A stretch of DNA of 13,919 nucleotides from an uncultured Clostridia bacterium (GTDB lineage Bacteria > Bacillota > Clostridia > UBA1381), in the NCBI GenBank assembly GCA_944391635.1, contig CALXUL010000098.1, positions 1 to 13,919 of the forward strand. Reading direction: 5' to 3'. The position numbers and the translations under genes are program-made. Position 1 is the stretch's first letter, and each line of letters opens with the position of its first letter. The notes beneath the pieces were generated by a model. That model ran no database searches. It was given only the letters and a program-made list of their open reading frames with translations, and was not told where the DNA came from. Shown here in pieces: positions 13,010 to 13,919 of this stretch.

Positions 13010-13066
13010 TAGCATATTGGAGATGTAATGGAAAAATGTTTTCTAACATGTATTTGGAGGTTTAAA

Positions 13067-13919
13067 ATGGTACAGATTATTGCAGTAAGCGTGGTTTTTG
13101 TGCTATGTGCATTACTAATTTACCCTAATTATATAAAACCCGGAGTAGGAACAACAAAAGGCAATGCACCTATTGATTGGGTTATTTTTCTTGCAATTCT
13201 CTTTGCAGGTGTAGTGACGAGGTATATTGCCACAGGATTTTATGATGGTTTCCCTAATGATATGGCATGTTTTGACTCTTGGTCGGAAAATATGTTTAAA
13301 AACGGCGCTGGTGCATTTTATGAAAGCTCATCTTTTTCGGATTATCCGCCTGGATATATGTATGTTCTGTGGGTGCTTGGCGCTATAAAATCAGTTGTAG
13401 ATTTGCCGAGGGAAAGCTATTATGTATTACTTAAGACACCGGCTATTATATGCGATATTGTAATTGCGGTGATGCTGTACCGTTTTGCGGTAAAATATAT
13501 GTCAAATAAGGCAGCGGCAGCTCTTGGAGCGTTTTGGATATTCAATCCTGCCGTAGTTTTGAACTCCTCGTTATGGGGGCAGGTAGACTCTTTTTATACG
13601 CTTTTTGTTTTTGTATGTATTTTGCTGGTTTTCAAAAAGAAGCTTATCCCTGCGTTTTTTGTGTTTGCGGCAGCGGTAATGATAAAGCCTCAGTCACTTT
13701 TTTACACGCCTATTCTTATATTTGCAATTATTGATGAATCAATATATCCTGTCTTCGAGCCTAAAAAGCTTTTGAAGTATATTGCAGGCGGAGTTGGGGC
13801 GATATTGTTTATGCTTATGATTGCGCTGCCGTTTGGGCTTGATAATGTTTTTGAACAGTACGTAAAGACATTGTCATCATATCCGTACTTTACAGTAAAT
13901 GCTTATAATTTGTGGGCGG
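13067..13919 (+). CDS. Polytopic GT-C / Gpi18-like (mannosyltransferase-type) membrane protein (3' end missing)
   Basis: The frame opens at ATG 13067 and runs off the window end; 284 codons are visible. GGAGG (13056-13060) lies 6 nt upstream. The protein is a string of membrane helices (about 3-19, 37-54, 97-112, 122-139, 149-165, 174-189, 193-206, 211-223, 237-255). The loop after the second helix holds several acidic residues (Asp60, Asp65, Asp70 in GFYDGFPNDMACFDSW), as expected for the catalytic loop of GT-C enzymes that use polyprenyl-phosphate sugars. DYPPGY (92-97), SLWGQVDS (168-175), IKPQS (206-210) and YFTVNAYNLW (274-283) match the bacterial Gpi18-like family (COG5542 type). The real acceptor is unknown; cell-wall or lipid glycosylation is inference. 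A second in-frame ATG at 13028 with its own GGAG is possible (13 residues longer). Confidence 0.8.
   Translation, partial: MVQIIAVSVVFVLCALLIYPNYIKPGVGTTKGNAPIDWVIFLAILFAGVVTRYIATGFYDGFPNDMACFDSWSENMFKNGAGAFYESSSFSDYPPGYMYVLWVLGAIKSVVDLPRESYYVLLKTPAIICDIVIAVMLYRFAVKYMSNKAAAALGAFWIFNPAVVLNSSLWGQVDSFYTLFVFVCILLVFKKKLIPAFFVFAAAVMIKPQSLFYTPILIFAIIDESIYPVFEPKKLLKYIAGGVGAILFMLMIALPFGLDNVFEQYVKTLSSYPYFTVNAYNLWA

Noticed and set aside
13534..13734. A 66-codon ORF on the + strand inside the last gene
   Set aside because: It is another frame of the GT-C-like gene, whose own frame is open to the window end with a good ribosome site and family motifs.
1..13919. Search for CRISPR arrays, insertion sequences, phage or toxin-antitoxin genes
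   Set aside because: No regularly spaced repeats, transposase motifs, terminal repeats or small gene pairs were seen; nearly all bases are explained by housekeeping genes and their signals.

Overview
The window reads as an ordinary stretch of chromosome from a low-GC, Gram-positive-type bacterium, most likely a member of the Clostridia (an anaerobic gut or rumen relative is plausible; I cannot name a genus). The grounds are RNase Y next to ymdB, long-form HPF, the tandem glgC-glgD pair, a murA-divIB/ftsQ-ftsZ division block, strong AAGGAGG ribosome binding sites, frequent TTG/GTG starts, AT-rich spacers with TTGACA/TATAAT promoters, and compact hairpin-plus-U terminators. There is no CRISPR array, insertion sequence, phage gene or integration site.

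Layout. 1-798 (+): the 3' part of a CPA2-type cation:proton antiporter, cut by the window edge. 841-1167 (-): a small membrane-anchored ComEA-like helix-hairpin-helix protein that converges on the antiporter across a bidirectional terminator. 1263-1351 (+): tRNA-Leu(UAA) with a near-perfect promoter and its own terminator. 1446-3852 (-): rny then ymdB, the RNA-turnover pair. 4241-8562 (+): glgB-glgC-glgD, a glycogen operon read divergently from rny. 8693-12036 (-): murA, ftsQ/divIB and ftsZ, covering peptidoglycan precursor synthesis and cell division. 12356-12895 (-): hpf, ribosome hibernation. 13067-13919 (+): the 5' part of a polytopic GT-C/Gpi18-like glycosyltransferase, cut by the window edge.

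How the genes work together. GlgC makes ADP-glucose, the degenerate paralogue GlgD probably modulates it, and GlgB branches the glucan; the synthase (glgA) and phosphorylase are not in this window. MurA supplies the first committed peptidoglycan step, FtsQ/DivIB and FtsZ belong to the divisome, and ftsZ has its own promoter. RNase Y starts mRNA decay and YmdB is its usual genomic partner. HPF parks ribosomes in stationary phase and has an upstream sequence resembling a SigB-class promoter.

I found no convincing undescribed multi-gene system. The points most worth a second look are regulatory: the rny leader (two adjacent hairpins, and a Shine-Dalgarno spaced for an AUA codon), the SigB-like motif before hpf, the 20-bp palindrome and second hairpin before murA, and an altered T7 loop in FtsZ. 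Several starts given here differ from the longest ORF because a strong ribosome binding site overlaps the longer start.
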